A DNA stretch of 64,000 nt from Hyphomicrobium sp. GTDB lineage: Bacteria > Pseudomonadota > Alphaproteobacteria > Rhizobiales > Hyphomicrobiaceae. The stretch covers positions 1,348,887 to 1,412,886 of the forward strand of contig NZ_JAIETU010000002.1 in NCBI RefSeq assembly GCF_019744875.1, in the 5' to 3' direction. The position numbers and the translations under genes were made by a program. The notes under the pieces are model-generated. The model was not told the origin of the DNA and made no database searches. It saw only the letters and a program-made list of their open reading frames with translations. The stretch's first letter is position 1. Each line of letters opens with the position of its first letter. Below are positions 1 through 8,773 of this stretch, one piece after another.

Positions 1-157
1 CACGGTTTGATGTCCAAGGTTAGATGCGAAGCGCGATCGTAGAAGCGATTGCGCTGATGACGAGCGCAGCACATGACAATCGCCGCACTCCTTTGCGAGA
101 CCGTTCAAGTTGCGTTCAAGCAGGGAGCCATTGAACAGCGGATCCGCTAATGAGCGC

Positions 158-355
158 TCACGATGTATGACGCGACGCGCACGTGTTCGTTCCCGTCAGG
201 CTGTAAGCGGGACAGAACTTCACAAGTCCAGTCAGCAGGGGCACAAGGCCAACAAGACCCCAAAGGGTCTGAGGGCCTACAAAGACAAGGCTCAGGAATC
301 CTAGCCCCAGAACGATCCTGAGCGTGCGATCAATCGTGCCGACGTTGTGCGTCAT
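158..355 (-). CDS. DUF2892 (YgaP-type) small membrane protein
   Basis: A 65-residue protein starting MTHNVGTIDR, the typical opening of DUF2892/YgaP transmembrane-domain proteins. One hydrophobic stretch (about residues 10-40, with a Gly/Pro turn) forms a membrane hairpin, followed by FCPAYSLTGTNTC. Longer in-frame starts exist, but the ATG at 355 matches the family N-terminus. It lies just downstream of the Crp/Fnr gene on the same strand, so the two are probably co-transcribed. The family is often found beside sulfur or redox regulators; its biochemical role is unknown. Confidence 0.8.
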   Translation of the reverse strand: MTHNVGTIDRTLRIVLGLGFLSLVFVGPQTLWGLVGLVPLLTGLVKFCPAYSLTGTNTCASRHTS

Positions 356-432
356 GGCGGGTCTCCTGTTGTTGGAGACCTTCTTAGGCCTGTGTGGCTC
401 GGGTGTATGTGACCAAGTCACAAAGCGACTGG

Positions 433-1098
433 TTAGGGCGCCCCAGCAAGATTTTTTAGGTCCTTCAACGCCAAAAGTCTGGTCTCGCCCCGCGTTGCCG
501 AAATCCAGTTCCGCCGCTGGAATTCATGAAGTTGCCGGCTGATCACTTCGCGGGCTGTGCCAAGCTCTGAGGCCAACTGCTGATGCGTCAGCGATACGCG
601 ACCCTCGCCATCGGCGAGCTCCAACAGCCTCTGCGCCAATCGAATGTCGATTCGCGAGAACGCGACTTCATCGATGATCTTGAACAAGTTGGTCACGCGC
701 ACGCTGAATGCGGTGAAGACGAAGCGACGGAACTCGGCCGATCGCGCGATGAGATCGTCAAACGTGGCGCGCGGAATAGCGACAGCTTCGACATCCGTCT
801 CGGCAATGCCTTCCGCCTGGTATTCTTCGTAGCCCATGAGGCACGCCGTCGTGAGCGCGCAGCTTTCGCCTGCCGACACGCGGTAAAGGACAATTTCGCG
901 ACCGCTATCGGAAACCTGCTGCACGCGAACGGTTCCTTCGAGAAGCAGGAGATAGCTTTCCGGCGATTGACCCGGCCCGAAGATACGTGTTCCGGCGGGA
1001 AGCGTTACAATCTTGCTGGTCTCAACAAGCGGCTTGCCGATCGACGGCTCTAGCTTTCGGAGACCGGGAAAGTGAACAGTCCAATCGGGGCTCGGCAC
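433..1098 (-). CDS. Crp/Fnr-family transcriptional regulator
   Basis: A 221-residue regulator with an N-terminal cyclic-nucleotide-binding-like beta barrel (about residues 20-130), a dimerisation helix, and a C-terminal Crp-type winged helix whose recognition helix reads GTAREVISRQL. The start is GTG at 1098, with GGAG 8 bases upstream. It lacks the N-terminal four-cysteine cluster of oxygen-sensing Fnr; two cysteines (CALTTAC) sit in the sensor domain and could be redox-active (inference). It is followed by the DUF2892 gene. The signal sensed and the targets are unknown. Confidence 0.85.
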   Translation of the reverse strand: MPSPDWTVHFPGLRKLEPSIGKPLVETSKIVTLPAGTRIFGPGQSPESYLLLLEGTVRVQQVSDSGREIVLYRVSAGESCALTTACLMGYEEYQAEGIAETDVEAVAIPRATFDDLIARSAEFRRFVFTAFSVRVTNLFKIIDEVAFSRIDIRLAQRLLELADGEGRVSLTHQQLASELGTAREVISRQLHEFQRRNWISATRGETRLLALKDLKNLAGAP

Positions 1099-1746
1099 TT
1101 AAGAGTCTCCGGCGACCAGCGCACTATGTCAGAGGAATTTCTGTTATAATAATCGCAACTTTGCGAAAGCTAGCAGCGCTTTCTCAGCGCAAGAGGACTA
1201 CCAAGCTTAAATATTGAAATAATATGGACGCAGCAAGGTAACGCCGGCACGTGCCACCAAACTATCACGGGCGTGGAAAATGCGCCCATCCTGATGGCAG
1301 CTACGTGGTTGCTGACTCGACTGCTTACGCTATATCAGCTGACGAAATCTAGACGCAGACATTGGGCACTCCGGGTCACTGCTCTCAGATGCAACATTTG
1401 TGTGTCGGCTCAGCATCGATAAGCGGACTACTCCCGCAAGGCGTTGTTAGTCCGGGCCTTCGTCATGACCGACGTCCGCTACTGGGACGAAGCTGCAGTG
1501 CCGATATCGTTGCTATGCCGAGAAAGCGGACATTGAGGTGGCCAGGGACACGGTTGCTGTTGCCTACAAAAATCATGTCCGCAGAGCACCGCAAACGGAC
1601 ATTTGCAAAGTGGCCCGAAGGCCTGAGGCGGATATCGTTCTTGCCACGAGTTTTCGAGTAAGTGGAAAGCGCGAGGTCACACCGCCGTCAGCACCAGCTA
1701 ACCCGCCACTTGCATCCAACTTTTCGCCGCTGTCGCACGTCGGTGC
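1099..1746. other. intergenic region, no supported gene
   Basis: About 650 bases between the regulator start and the phosphatase remnant. Open frames exist, but none has a recognisable product, a good ribosome-binding site or protein-like composition. The first part must hold the promoter of the Crp/Fnr gene. Repeated short CGGACATT words near 1527-1606 look like decayed sequence rather than an operator. Confidence 0.5.
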
Positions 1747-2024
1747 TCACTTCGAGGTGCGCGACACCGCCGCCGCATGAAGAACTCTTCCATCCGAATC
1801 AATGATCTCGACCGACATGGTCGTCTCGCTGATCTTCGCAGCCATAAAACCGAGTGAGGCATAGCAGTGCTTCGCCCGTCCGATCTCATCGGGCGCTCGT
1901 ACCCTTGAACCAGCGCCTGACGTGAAATAGTGCACTCCATTGCTCGTGGCGTGCTGCAAATTGTGGTCGTGTCCATTGAAATAGGCTTGCACGCCATACT
2001 TTTCGAGTAGCGGCTTTAAGCGGG
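1747..2024 (-). pseudogene. purple acid phosphatase, C-terminal fragment
   Basis: This reading frame encodes RLKPLLEKYGVQAYFNGHDHN and then the rest of a metallophosphoesterase C-terminus. GHDHN is the conserved metal-binding motif V of purple or tartrate-resistant acid phosphatases. It has no start of its own: upstream it runs into the left terminal repeat of the inserted element. The matching N-terminal half is at 10611-11267 on the same strand, so one gene was cut in two by the 8.6-kb insertion. The remnant is unlikely to make a functional enzyme. Confidence 0.85.
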
Positions 2025-2065
2025 CGTTATTGCGATATGCGAATAAAGCGCATTAGTCCGATATT
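2025..2065. repeat. left terminal inverted repeat of the element
   Basis: Inner part GCATTAGTCCGATATT matches, in inverted orientation, the inner part of the right end (GCATTATTCCGATATT); both ends begin CGTTAT. Read on the minus strand it holds three related words, TATCGGACTAA, TATTCGCATA and TATCGCAATAA. This suggests iterated recombinase-binding arms. Confidence 0.65.
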
Positions 2066-2336
2066 TTTCTTATTCTCAGTTCCGGGCGGTTGCTCCGCAG
2101 GAGGCCTTGGCGTGACAAATTGGAATATGAGAATAACGTCCGCTATGTCCTTCCAAATATACAATTAATCGGATTTTGCTCGCTGCTCGTTTGGCTAGCA
2201 GTCGTCGTTGCCGAGCGCTTGACGCATGACTCCCGAGAGTCTTTCCTGACACGAACGACATTCGTCTAAGAGTCATACGGAGAGCTTCTGCAAACTCCCC
2301 CATGAACGATTAGCGTCATGACAAGGGAGAGCACCG

Positions 2337-2708
2337 ATGGATGACCGAGCAAGACTTCGAGAAAAGCTCAGCGCCATCTCGAAGGAGATCGAGGTGCTTC
2401 AGGACAAGCGCCATTCCATCGAGACGACCCTTCAAATCCTCGAAGAGGATGATGCTCCCGCCCCAGTAGGCAGGCCGACGAAGCAGAAGGGCACCCCGCC
2501 GGACCCCAGCACTAATGTCGGGCGCGCCATCCAAATTCTACGCTTGGTGGCACCGCAAGGATTGACCTTGCTCCAACTCATCGAGAAATCGGCCGAGAAC
2601 GGCAAGAAGGCGTTCGTCGGCACGTCCATAGGTTCCCAACTGCGCTTCCAGGTTAAGCGTGGTCACATCAAGAAAACAGGAGATACCTACTATGCGGTGA
2701 TGAGCTAG
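2337..2708 (+). CDS. hypothetical protein, coiled coil plus winged-helix-like C-terminus
   Basis: A 123-residue protein with GGGAG 8 bases before the ATG. Residues 1-38 form a charged coiled coil. A Pro-rich linker (about 40-58) follows, then a domain with the pattern of a winged helix (AIQILRLVAPQGLTLLQLIE ... GSQLRFQVKRGHIKKTGDTYYAV). It may bind DNA (inference). It is the first gene inside the inserted element, well separated from the recombinases and followed by its own hairpin terminator. No named family recognised. Confidence 0.7.
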   Translation: MDDRARLREKLSAISKEIEVLQDKRHSIETTLQILEEDDAPAPVGRPTKQKGTPPDPSTNVGRAIQILRLVAPQGLTLLQLIEKSAENGKKAFVGTSIGSQLRFQVKRGHIKKTGDTYYAVMS

Positions 2709-2742
2709 GGCCGCCGCGCACGAGGCGCCGCCCGCATAAACG

Positions 2743-2770
2743 AAAAACCGCCCCTGACAGAGCGGCTTTT
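2743..2770 (+). terminator. hairpin terminator
   Basis: AAAAACCGC and GCGGCTTTT form an imperfect stem around a 10-base loop with a T run, about 35 bases after the stop of the preceding gene. Confidence 0.5.
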
Positions 2771-3007
2771 CCAGTGCATTGACTGTGATGATCAACTGCA
2801 ACGCCACTATACGGCAGGTCCATGCTTGTTTCAAGAATGGGGGTCAATACCCCGTTATACCGCTTACATGTTCCGCGAAACTAGCGGATTTGTTGGGCTT
2901 TGGAATACTGCCCAGCCCTGCCGCCATGACGGCGTTGCCTCGGATTCCCCGGCGATTATGCAAAAGTCATAGGCATACGCTTGGGACTCCCAAGAGGAGA
3001 GATGCGA

Positions 3008-4204
3008 ATGAACGCATCCGTTACGGCGCAGGGCCCGTCTGGCCTGCTTTCCCACCTAAGCAACTTCCGCGTGGAGCTTCGCTCTCAAGGGTATTCGCCC
3101 CAAACCATCAAGCTCTACATGAGCCGCCTGCGAGGTCTAGACAGGCTGGCATCTGCGGAAGGCATTGATCTTCGCACGCTGGTTGACCGGCATATTCATG
3201 GACATTCGTTGGCCGTTGGCCCCGCCGGTGCGGTCATGCATGTCGAGGGGTTCCATGCGCTGGTCCAGTATCTCGCCCGGAAAAAGCTTCTTGCTCCGCA
3301 TGGCCTGCAGGCCCAGATCGAGCACCTGTTGTCCCGGTTCGCAAAGCACCTCGATGTAAACCGCGGCCTTCGACCGGCCAGCATCATCCAATACAAGGCC
3401 GTCGCCGATCGATTCCTTCGCCATTGCTTCAAGGACGAACTGCAAACGCAGCGGCTTTCCGCGCGCGATGTGTTGGGCTTCCTTTCGGCGGTCGGGAACC
3501 ACGTCAGGTACATCAATACGGCCATCAAAACCTTCCTGCGCTTCCTGTTCCAGACGGGGTTGATCTCAAAGCCCCTGGCCGAGGGATTGCCAGCGGTCAG
3601 GCGGATAAGGAAGCAGCGGCTTCCCCGCGCCCTCTCGCCAGACCAACTGGAAGGCGTTTTGGAGGCTTTTCCGAGAGCCACTCCGATCGAACGCCGGGAC
3701 AGAGCTATCGTGATGCTACTGGCCCGTCTTGGTCTGCGGATGAGAGAGGTTCTGGATTTTCGGCTGGAAGATGTCGATTGGGCGGCCGGTGACGTGCTTA
3801 TTCGGGGCAAGGGCGACTATTTTGACAGGATGGCGCTTCCGCCGGATGTAGCCGTAGTGCTGACGGAATACATCGAGAAGGATCGGCCCGCGACGAGGTC
3901 AGCTTCTCTATTCGTGGACCACAAGGCTCCATTAGATCGCTTGGAGAAGGGTACAAATCTTCATCGGCAGCTCCGTGTGATGTTCAAGGACGCCGGCATT
4001 GATTTGCCGACGCGCACGGGAAGCCGGGTCTTCCGCCATACTTTCGCGACTCAGCTTGTTAGTGAGGGCAAGTCCATCGCGCAGGTGGCGAACCTGCTGC
4101 GGCACCGCAAGCTTGCCACCACGATGATCTATGCGCGGACTGATCTCAAGCGCTTGCGCCAGGTCGCGCCGCCATGGCCCATCACCAAGCGGAGGGCCGC
4201 ATGA
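3008..4204 (+). CDS. tyrosine recombinase, first of a RIT trio (RitA-like)
   Basis: A 398-residue site-specific recombinase with a core-binding domain (about residues 15-200) and a C-terminal catalytic domain. Catalytic positions: Arg244 (LGLRMRE), Lys268, Arg343 (FRHTF), His366 (LLRHRK) and nucleophile Tyr375 (MIYARTD). The usual box II histidine is replaced by Arg340. The ATG at 3008 is preferred over the ATG at 3002 because AGGAG lies 8 bases upstream. It overlaps the next recombinase by ATGA. Three tandem overlapping recombinases define Recombinase-In-Trio elements. Confidence 0.88.
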   Translation: MNASVTAQGPSGLLSHLSNFRVELRSQGYSPQTIKLYMSRLRGLDRLASAEGIDLRTLVDRHIHGHSLAVGPAGAVMHVEGFHALVQYLARKKLLAPHGLQAQIEHLLSRFAKHLDVNRGLRPASIIQYKAVADRFLRHCFKDELQTQRLSARDVLGFLSAVGNHVRYINTAIKTFLRFLFQTGLISKPLAEGLPAVRRIRKQRLPRALSPDQLEGVLEAFPRATPIERRDRAIVMLLARLGLRMREVLDFRLEDVDWAAGDVLIRGKGDYFDRMALPPDVAVVLTEYIEKDRPATRSASLFVDHKAPLDRLEKGTNLHRQLRVMFKDAGIDLPTRTGSRVFRHTFATQLVSEGKSIAQVANLLRHRKLATTMIYARTDLKRLRQVAPPWPITKRRAA

Positions 4205-5142
4205 TGAGCATCCTCCGCAAGGAACTCGATCAATACCTTGATTTTCGCCGCAAGCGCGGCTTCGCGCTTGATCAGGCTGCGGGCATGCTGGATTCGTTCG
4301 TGCGTTTCCTGGAACAACAGGGCTGCGAGATCATCAGCAGCGAGCTTTGTGCCCGTTGGAACGCCAAGCATCCTGCCTCCCACAACACCATGCAGCAACG
4401 GGCCATCGCGATCCGCGGCTTTGCAAGGTGGCTCCGGAATTTCGATCTTCGCCATGAAGTCCCGCCGCCCTACCGGGGCGGCCTCGGCAAGAACCGGCCG
4501 AAGCCGCACATCTATACCGATGGTGAAATCGCGGCACTCCTTGAGCAATCCGCCAAGATCCAATCTCCGCGAGGCCTCAGGCGCGTGACGTATCCGGTGC
4601 TGTGGGCTCTGCTGCACGTTACCGGCCTGCGGATCGGCGAGGCGTTGGCCATTGATTTGGGCTACATCGATTTCCAAGCCGGAACCATTCGCATCGCGCC
4701 ACAAAAAGGTGCCTATGAACGGTTGGTGCCCTTGGACGCCACGACTGTGGATGCGCTCAGAGTCTATGTACGCCGGCGCAACCGTCTGCTTGGGAGGATC
4801 CCAACCTGCCTGTTCGCCGATGAGCACGGCGTCCGCCTCACATATCCCGCCGTGAGCACGACGTTTGCTGAGGTAAGCAAGGCAATCGGGTTGAGGCCTG
4901 CAGGCGCAAAGATGGGTGCAGGTCCGAGGATCCATGACCTTCGCCATACTTTTGCGGTGAACACGCTGAAGCGGTGGTACGCCGAGGGGAAGGACGTCAA
5001 GCAGCACATCCTTACTCTGGTGGATGTCCTCGGGCACACCACGCTGCGTGACACATATTGGTACTTGGAAGCCGTGCCGGAGCTTCTTCATCTGGCATCG
5101 CGGAGGTTGGAAAGCTACTTGGCAGAGGGGCAGCCGTCATGA
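4201..5142 (+). CDS. tyrosine recombinase, second of a RIT trio (RitB-like)
   Basis: A 313-residue tyrosine recombinase. The N-terminal SAM-like core-binding domain spans about residues 5-85. The catalytic domain shows Arg144 (TGLRIGE), Lys169, His245 and Arg248 (HDLRHT), His279 (LGHTT) and the nucleophile Tyr288 (DTYWYLE). The complete catalytic set contrasts with the partner upstream. It starts at ATG 4201, overlapping the upstream stop by 4 bases, and ends in a 4-base overlap with the third gene, so the three proteins are probably made by coupled translation in fixed ratio. Confidence 0.9.
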   Translation: MMSILRKELDQYLDFRRKRGFALDQAAGMLDSFVRFLEQQGCEIISSELCARWNAKHPASHNTMQQRAIAIRGFARWLRNFDLRHEVPPPYRGGLGKNRPKPHIYTDGEIAALLEQSAKIQSPRGLRRVTYPVLWALLHVTGLRIGEALAIDLGYIDFQAGTIRIAPQKGAYERLVPLDATTVDALRVYVRRRNRLLGRIPTCLFADEHGVRLTYPAVSTTFAEVSKAIGLRPAGAKMGAGPRIHDLRHTFAVNTLKRWYAEGKDVKQHILTLVDVLGHTTLRDTYWYLEAVPELLHLASRRLESYLAEGQPS

Positions 5143-6161
5143 AGCGCCCTCATACGATGCTTGAGCTTCTGAAGATGTTCGGTCAGTACCTCACGCTGAA
5201 CAGGGGCTGCACCGACGCCACGCTCAACACCTACGAATCTGGATGGGCACAGCTATTCCGTTACGCAAAGGAGCAGAGAAACCTGCGCCCAACCCAGCTA
5301 ACCGTGGAAGACTTGACCCCTGAGTTCACCAACGACTTCCTGCTGTCGCTCGATGCCCGTGGCAACAAGGTCTCCACGCGGAACAACCGGCTAGCCGCCG
5401 TCCAGGCGTTCTTTCAGTTTATCGCGGAGTTGGATCCTCTTCGATATGCGGCGCAAGCGGAATATATCCAAACAGTCCGTCTGAAACGAGGAGGTGGTCC
5501 GCCGCCCATATACTACCTGACGCGGGAAGAGGCCCGTGCTGTTATCGAGGCGCCGAATGTTGAAACGTGGGCTGGCCTGAGAAATCGGGCGCTGCTGACA
5601 CTGATGTTCCAAACGGGAATCCGCAGCAGTGAGGCACGTGCCTTGCTGTTGGAAGATTTCTACGTTCATCCATCGCCAGGGATTCGCATCCGCAACGGCA
5701 AGGGACGTAAAAGCCGTGACCTACCGCTTCATGCCAACACGGTGGCCGAGCTCAATGCGTGGCTGCGGGTGCGAGGTACCGAAGATGGGCCGCTGTTCCC
5801 AACCAACCGGATCACTCACATGAAATCTGGAGCGCTGGAGCTCATTGTCAAAACGTCGGTCGAGAAGGCAGTGAAGACGTGCTCAACTCTATCAAACCGG
5901 AACATACACCCCCACATCCTGCGGCACACAGCAGCGATGTTCATGCTGGATAGCGGCGTGGACCTCGCGGTCATCGCTCTGCACCTCGGCCATGCCGACG
6001 TGAAGACGACTTATCGATACCTTCACCACAACCGTCGGATCAAGGAGAAGGCGATGAACCAGACATCGTTTCCTGTTCCGAAGCCCAGGGCCGCTGCAAA
6101 TGACAATGAAGACTTGGTCGAAGCTTATGGACCGCGCAAGAAATATCTAAGTAGGTCTTAG
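5139..6161 (+). CDS. tyrosine recombinase, third of a RIT trio (RitC-like)
   Basis: A 340-residue XerC/D-like recombinase with an N-terminal core-binding domain (residues 8-100) and catalytic residues Arg162 (TGIRSSE), Lys188 (NGKGRKSR), His259 and Arg262 (HILRHT), His285 (LGHADVKT) and Tyr294 (YRYLHH). The ATG at 5139 overlaps the preceding stop. About 40 residues follow the active tyrosine, ending in a basic tail. The convergent ImmA-like gene begins its 3' end 30 bases later. Confidence 0.9.
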   Translation: MKRPHTMLELLKMFGQYLTLNRGCTDATLNTYESGWAQLFRYAKEQRNLRPTQLTVEDLTPEFTNDFLLSLDARGNKVSTRNNRLAAVQAFFQFIAELDPLRYAAQAEYIQTVRLKRGGGPPPIYYLTREEARAVIEAPNVETWAGLRNRALLTLMFQTGIRSSEARALLLEDFYVHPSPGIRIRNGKGRKSRDLPLHANTVAELNAWLRVRGTEDGPLFPTNRITHMKSGALELIVKTSVEKAVKTCSTLSNRNIHPHILRHTAAMFMLDSGVDLAVIALHLGHADVKTTYRYLHHNRRIKEKAMNQTSFPVPKPRAAANDNEDLVEAYGPRKKYLSRS

Positions 6162-6190
6162 CTCGCAGTTTTGCAGCAGCCGACCGCCAT

Positions 6191-7090
6191 TCACCATTCC
6201 CGGCGGCGAGATGCCTGCGTGAACCTGTCAAACGTGTCTTCTACCGGCTCGTCCTCGGCTATGGTGGGCCCTGCACGGTCATCTAGAAGAAGGAGTGATA
6301 ACGAGAAATCGTATTGTTCAGCCAAGATGGTCATTTCGCGCACGGGTTCGGGCAACCAGACGCCTGCCATGTGGTCGATCGAACCTTTCCCATCAACAAG
6401 CCGCATTGGATTCAAGGGCAGAGATGACGCGGGAATCTCAATAGGGGGTTGATCTACAGTCTTGAAATAGGCTCCCGTTTGAAGTGCAGCCTTACTGGAT
6501 CGTGCCCAAAGGATGAAACCGTCTCGGGACACCACTAGGATCGCTCTTTTTTCCGTATAACTGAGCCAACGGAGAACAGCCGCGACCAGGGATACTTGAT
6601 AGCGTTCCCGGCAGGCTTGGAACATATCGAAATCGACTTTGGCCTTGGCCGAAATTTGGCGGCGGAAATCATCAAGAGGCATGAGGAGGCTGGCTGCAAA
6701 CACGTTGGCTTGATGTTCGATCTGGCCAATTTCGCTATCCCATCTAACGATCTGTTGTGGACCACATCGAAAGCCTTCGGGGTAATCTAGTCTGTGAAGA
6801 AGGTAGTGGCCGAATTCATGGGCCAGTGTGAAGTTGATGCGGCCTTTGGAGGAAATCGCGTTGTTGTAAATTACAGCCCAGCCTTTGGATTTAATAGGAT
6901 ACAGGGCTCCATCGAAGGTGGGCAGATCCCCACCTTCCACGGCCACGATGCGGTCCTGCGGATATCGTTGTTTTGAAAATTCCTGCGCGACCATTGCGAC
7001 ATCGATTGGAAAGCGATCGGCACCGAAAGCCGTGTTGAGCAGGTGGGTAATGTCAGCAGCCCAACGTTCCGGTGTGATCGGTGTATTCAT
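6191..7090 (-). CDS. ImmA/IrrE-family metallopeptidase
   Basis: A 299-residue protein with the zinc-peptidase motif HEFGH (His91, Glu92, His95) and a downstream EHQANVFAASLLMP helix that supplies the third ligand, typical of ImmA/IrrE (COG2856). In mobile elements such peptidases cleave or inactivate a co-encoded XRE repressor when stress is sensed. The stop of the XRE gene overlaps its start by ATGA, so they form one unit. It probably derepresses genes of this element (inference). Confidence 0.88.
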   Translation of the reverse strand: MNTPITPERWAADITHLLNTAFGADRFPIDVAMVAQEFSKQRYPQDRIVAVEGGDLPTFDGALYPIKSKGWAVIYNNAISSKGRINFTLAHEFGHYLLHRLDYPEGFRCGPQQIVRWDSEIGQIEHQANVFAASLLMPLDDFRRQISAKAKVDFDMFQACRERYQVSLVAAVLRWLSYTEKRAILVVSRDGFILWARSSKAALQTGAYFKTVDQPPIEIPASSLPLNPMRLVDGKGSIDHMAGVWLPEPVREMTILAEQYDFSLSLLLLDDRAGPTIAEDEPVEDTFDRFTQASRRREW

Positions 7091-7404
7091 TCATCGTCGC
7101 CAATCAAATCGAGCATTTTTTGTATCTTTTCCTTTGTCGCTGGTTTCATGGTGCGGTATTTGCGGAAAAAGGCAGTATCCGTCGCATCTTCCACGAGAAC
7201 TTCATCCGTAATGAGGTAATCAGGGGTCACGCCGAGAGCGATTGCAATTTTGGCGATCTTATCTGCGGAGGGTCGAGGGGGGTCTTTGTTCTCTAATTCC
7301 CAGATATAGCTTTTGCTCGACTCGGAAAGCTCAGCCAGCTTGTCGAGCGTGAACCCTTTTTTCTTCCGCAGTTCTCGGATCTTCTCCCCTATTGGCGTTG
7401 TCAC
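7087..7404 (-). CDS. XRE-family helix-turn-helix repressor
   Basis: A 105-residue protein with an N-terminal HTH_3 domain (about residues 3-62: IRELRKKKGFTLDKLAELSE, then YIWELENK) and a short C-terminal tail. The start chosen is GTG 7404, with AGGAG 8 bases upstream; longer in-frame extensions lack a site. It forms an operon with the ImmA-like peptidase. It is divergent from the DUF2188/CBASS side, so the 7405-7526 gap is the likely operator region. Confidence 0.87.
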   Translation of the reverse strand: MTTPIGEKIRELRKKKGFTLDKLAELSESSKSYIWELENKDPPRPSADKIAKIAIALGVTPDYLITDEVLVEDATDTAFFRKYRTMKPATKEKIQKMLDLIGDDE

Positions 7405-7526
7405 ATTCGGTCTCCTCTGTCGAGAGTTCAGAGTAGCAGCACATGGGGTACTTGACAACGCGCATTCCTTCGGCCACTTTGTTCGGAGTAGGCGCATAAA
7501 CAATGCCGAAGTTCAGGAGATGGTTA

Positions 7527-7760
7527 ATGAGCAAAGGACCTAAAACCCATCACGTCGTGCCCCACAGTGGGGGAGGATGGGATGTACGGCGCGGTGGCGC
7601 AGATCGCGCCTCTGGGCATTTCGAAACGAAGCGAGAGGCTACCGATTTTGGCCGAGAGGTGAGCCGCAATCAGCAGACCGAGCTCCGTATCCACAACAGG
7701 GATGGTAAGATCGCGCAGAGCGACAGCCATGGTCCTGATAAGTGCCCTCCTAAGGGCTGA
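7527..7760 (+). CDS. DUF2188 domain protein
   Basis: A 77-residue protein matching DUF2188: HHVVPHSGGGWDVRRGGADR, an FETKREATDFGREV helix, and HNRDGKIAQSDSHGPDKCPP. AGGAG stands 8 bases before the ATG at 7527. The family is common in mobile and defence-rich regions, with no established function. It lies directly upstream of capV on the same strand (5-base gap), so it may be co-expressed with the CBASS genes. Confidence 0.8.
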   Translation: MSKGPKTHHVVPHSGGGWDVRRGGADRASGHFETKREATDFGREVSRNQQTELRIHNRDGKIAQSDSHGPDKCPPKG

Positions 7761-7765
7761 TTTCC

Positions 7766-8773
7766 ATGTCGGCTGACGTCGCTCAACCACCCCCTATCCG
7801 CCGCATTCTGTGCCTTGATGGCGGTGGCATCATGGGCACACAGCCGGCCTCTTTCCTTGCCGCGCTTGAGGAAGACCTCGACCGCCCCATCGGAGAGTAC
7901 TTTGACCTGATTGCTGGGACCTCCACCGGAGGCATTCTGGCAATCGGGCTCGGCCTTGGCCTCAGCGCCAAACAGTTGCTTCAGCTTTATGTTGAGCGTG
8001 GCCCTCACATCTTCGGGGAGGATGAGCAAGGGGTGCGCGGTTTCATCTCCGCACTTCGGCGCAACGCCAGGCACTGGTTTGCGCCAAAGCACGACGCTGC
8101 ATACCTTCGGCAGGAACTGCAGGCCATCCTTGGTCAAAAGCGCATTGGAGATTCTCGCACGCGGCTGTTGATACCATCTTGGGATCCAGCCCACCGGAGC
8201 GTTTACATCTTCAAGACTGCCCACCATCCGCGCCTGAAGACCGATCATTCCCGCTTGGCGATCGACGCGGCGATGGCGACTGCGGCTGCACCGACGTACT
8301 TCAAGCGCCACACCACCGCCGAGCATGTCGGCCTTTTCGATGGTGGCGTTTGGGCGAACAATCCAATCGCCCTCGCCGTGGTTGAAGCCATTTCATTGCT
8401 GCAGTGGCCCGCCAGCAGTCTTCGGATCCTCAGTCTGGGGTGCGTCAACGAAGTGTATGCCCTCGGCGCAGCACCAGGAAAGCTGACGATGGTTCGTGAT
8501 CTGGCGCGCCTTTTCATGGACGGCCAATCTCGGGGCGCGTTGGGGATGGCCAAATTGCTCACGGGCCACGAGTACGAACGCGAGGCGATATTTCGCTGTT
8601 GCCCCGATGTCCCCAAGGACCTCTTCAAGATGGATGATACCGGAAAAATTTCGGAGCTTCGCGGAATGGGTGCGGCTGCCGCTCGCAAAGAGAGACCGCG
8701 GTTGGAGCCAATCTTTTTCCAGACGCCCGCCGAACCATTCGAACCAATTTATAAAACAAAGGAGATTGCTTGA
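7766..8773 (+). CDS. capV: CBASS effector, patatin-like phospholipase CapV
   Basis: A 335-residue patatin phospholipase. The oxyanion hole LCLDGGGIMG is at residues 15-24, the nucleophile Ser53 in GTSTGG, and the catalytic Asp192 in FDGGVWANNP. In CBASS systems CapV is activated by the cyclic nucleotide made by the neighbouring CD-NTase and degrades membrane phospholipids, killing the infected cell before phage release. Its stop overlaps the start of the CD-NTase gene (TGATG). It acts at the inner membrane. Confidence 0.92.
   Translation: MSADVAQPPPIRRILCLDGGGIMGTQPASFLAALEEDLDRPIGEYFDLIAGTSTGGILAIGLGLGLSAKQLLQLYVERGPHIFGEDEQGVRGFISALRRNARHWFAPKHDAAYLRQELQAILGQKRIGDSRTRLLIPSWDPAHRSVYIFKTAHHPRLKTDHSRLAIDAAMATAAAPTYFKRHTTAEHVGLFDGGVWANNPIALAVVEAISLLQWPASSLRILSLGCVNEVYALGAAPGKLTMVRDLARLFMDGQSRGALGMAKLLTGHEYEREAIFRCCPDVPKDLFKMDDTGKISELRGMGAAAARKERPRLEPIFFQTPAEPFEPIYKTKEIA

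Noticed and set aside
1362..1661. Plus-strand frame of 99 codons upstream of the phosphatase remnant
   Set aside because: No ribosome-binding site, no protein-like pattern, mixed composition.
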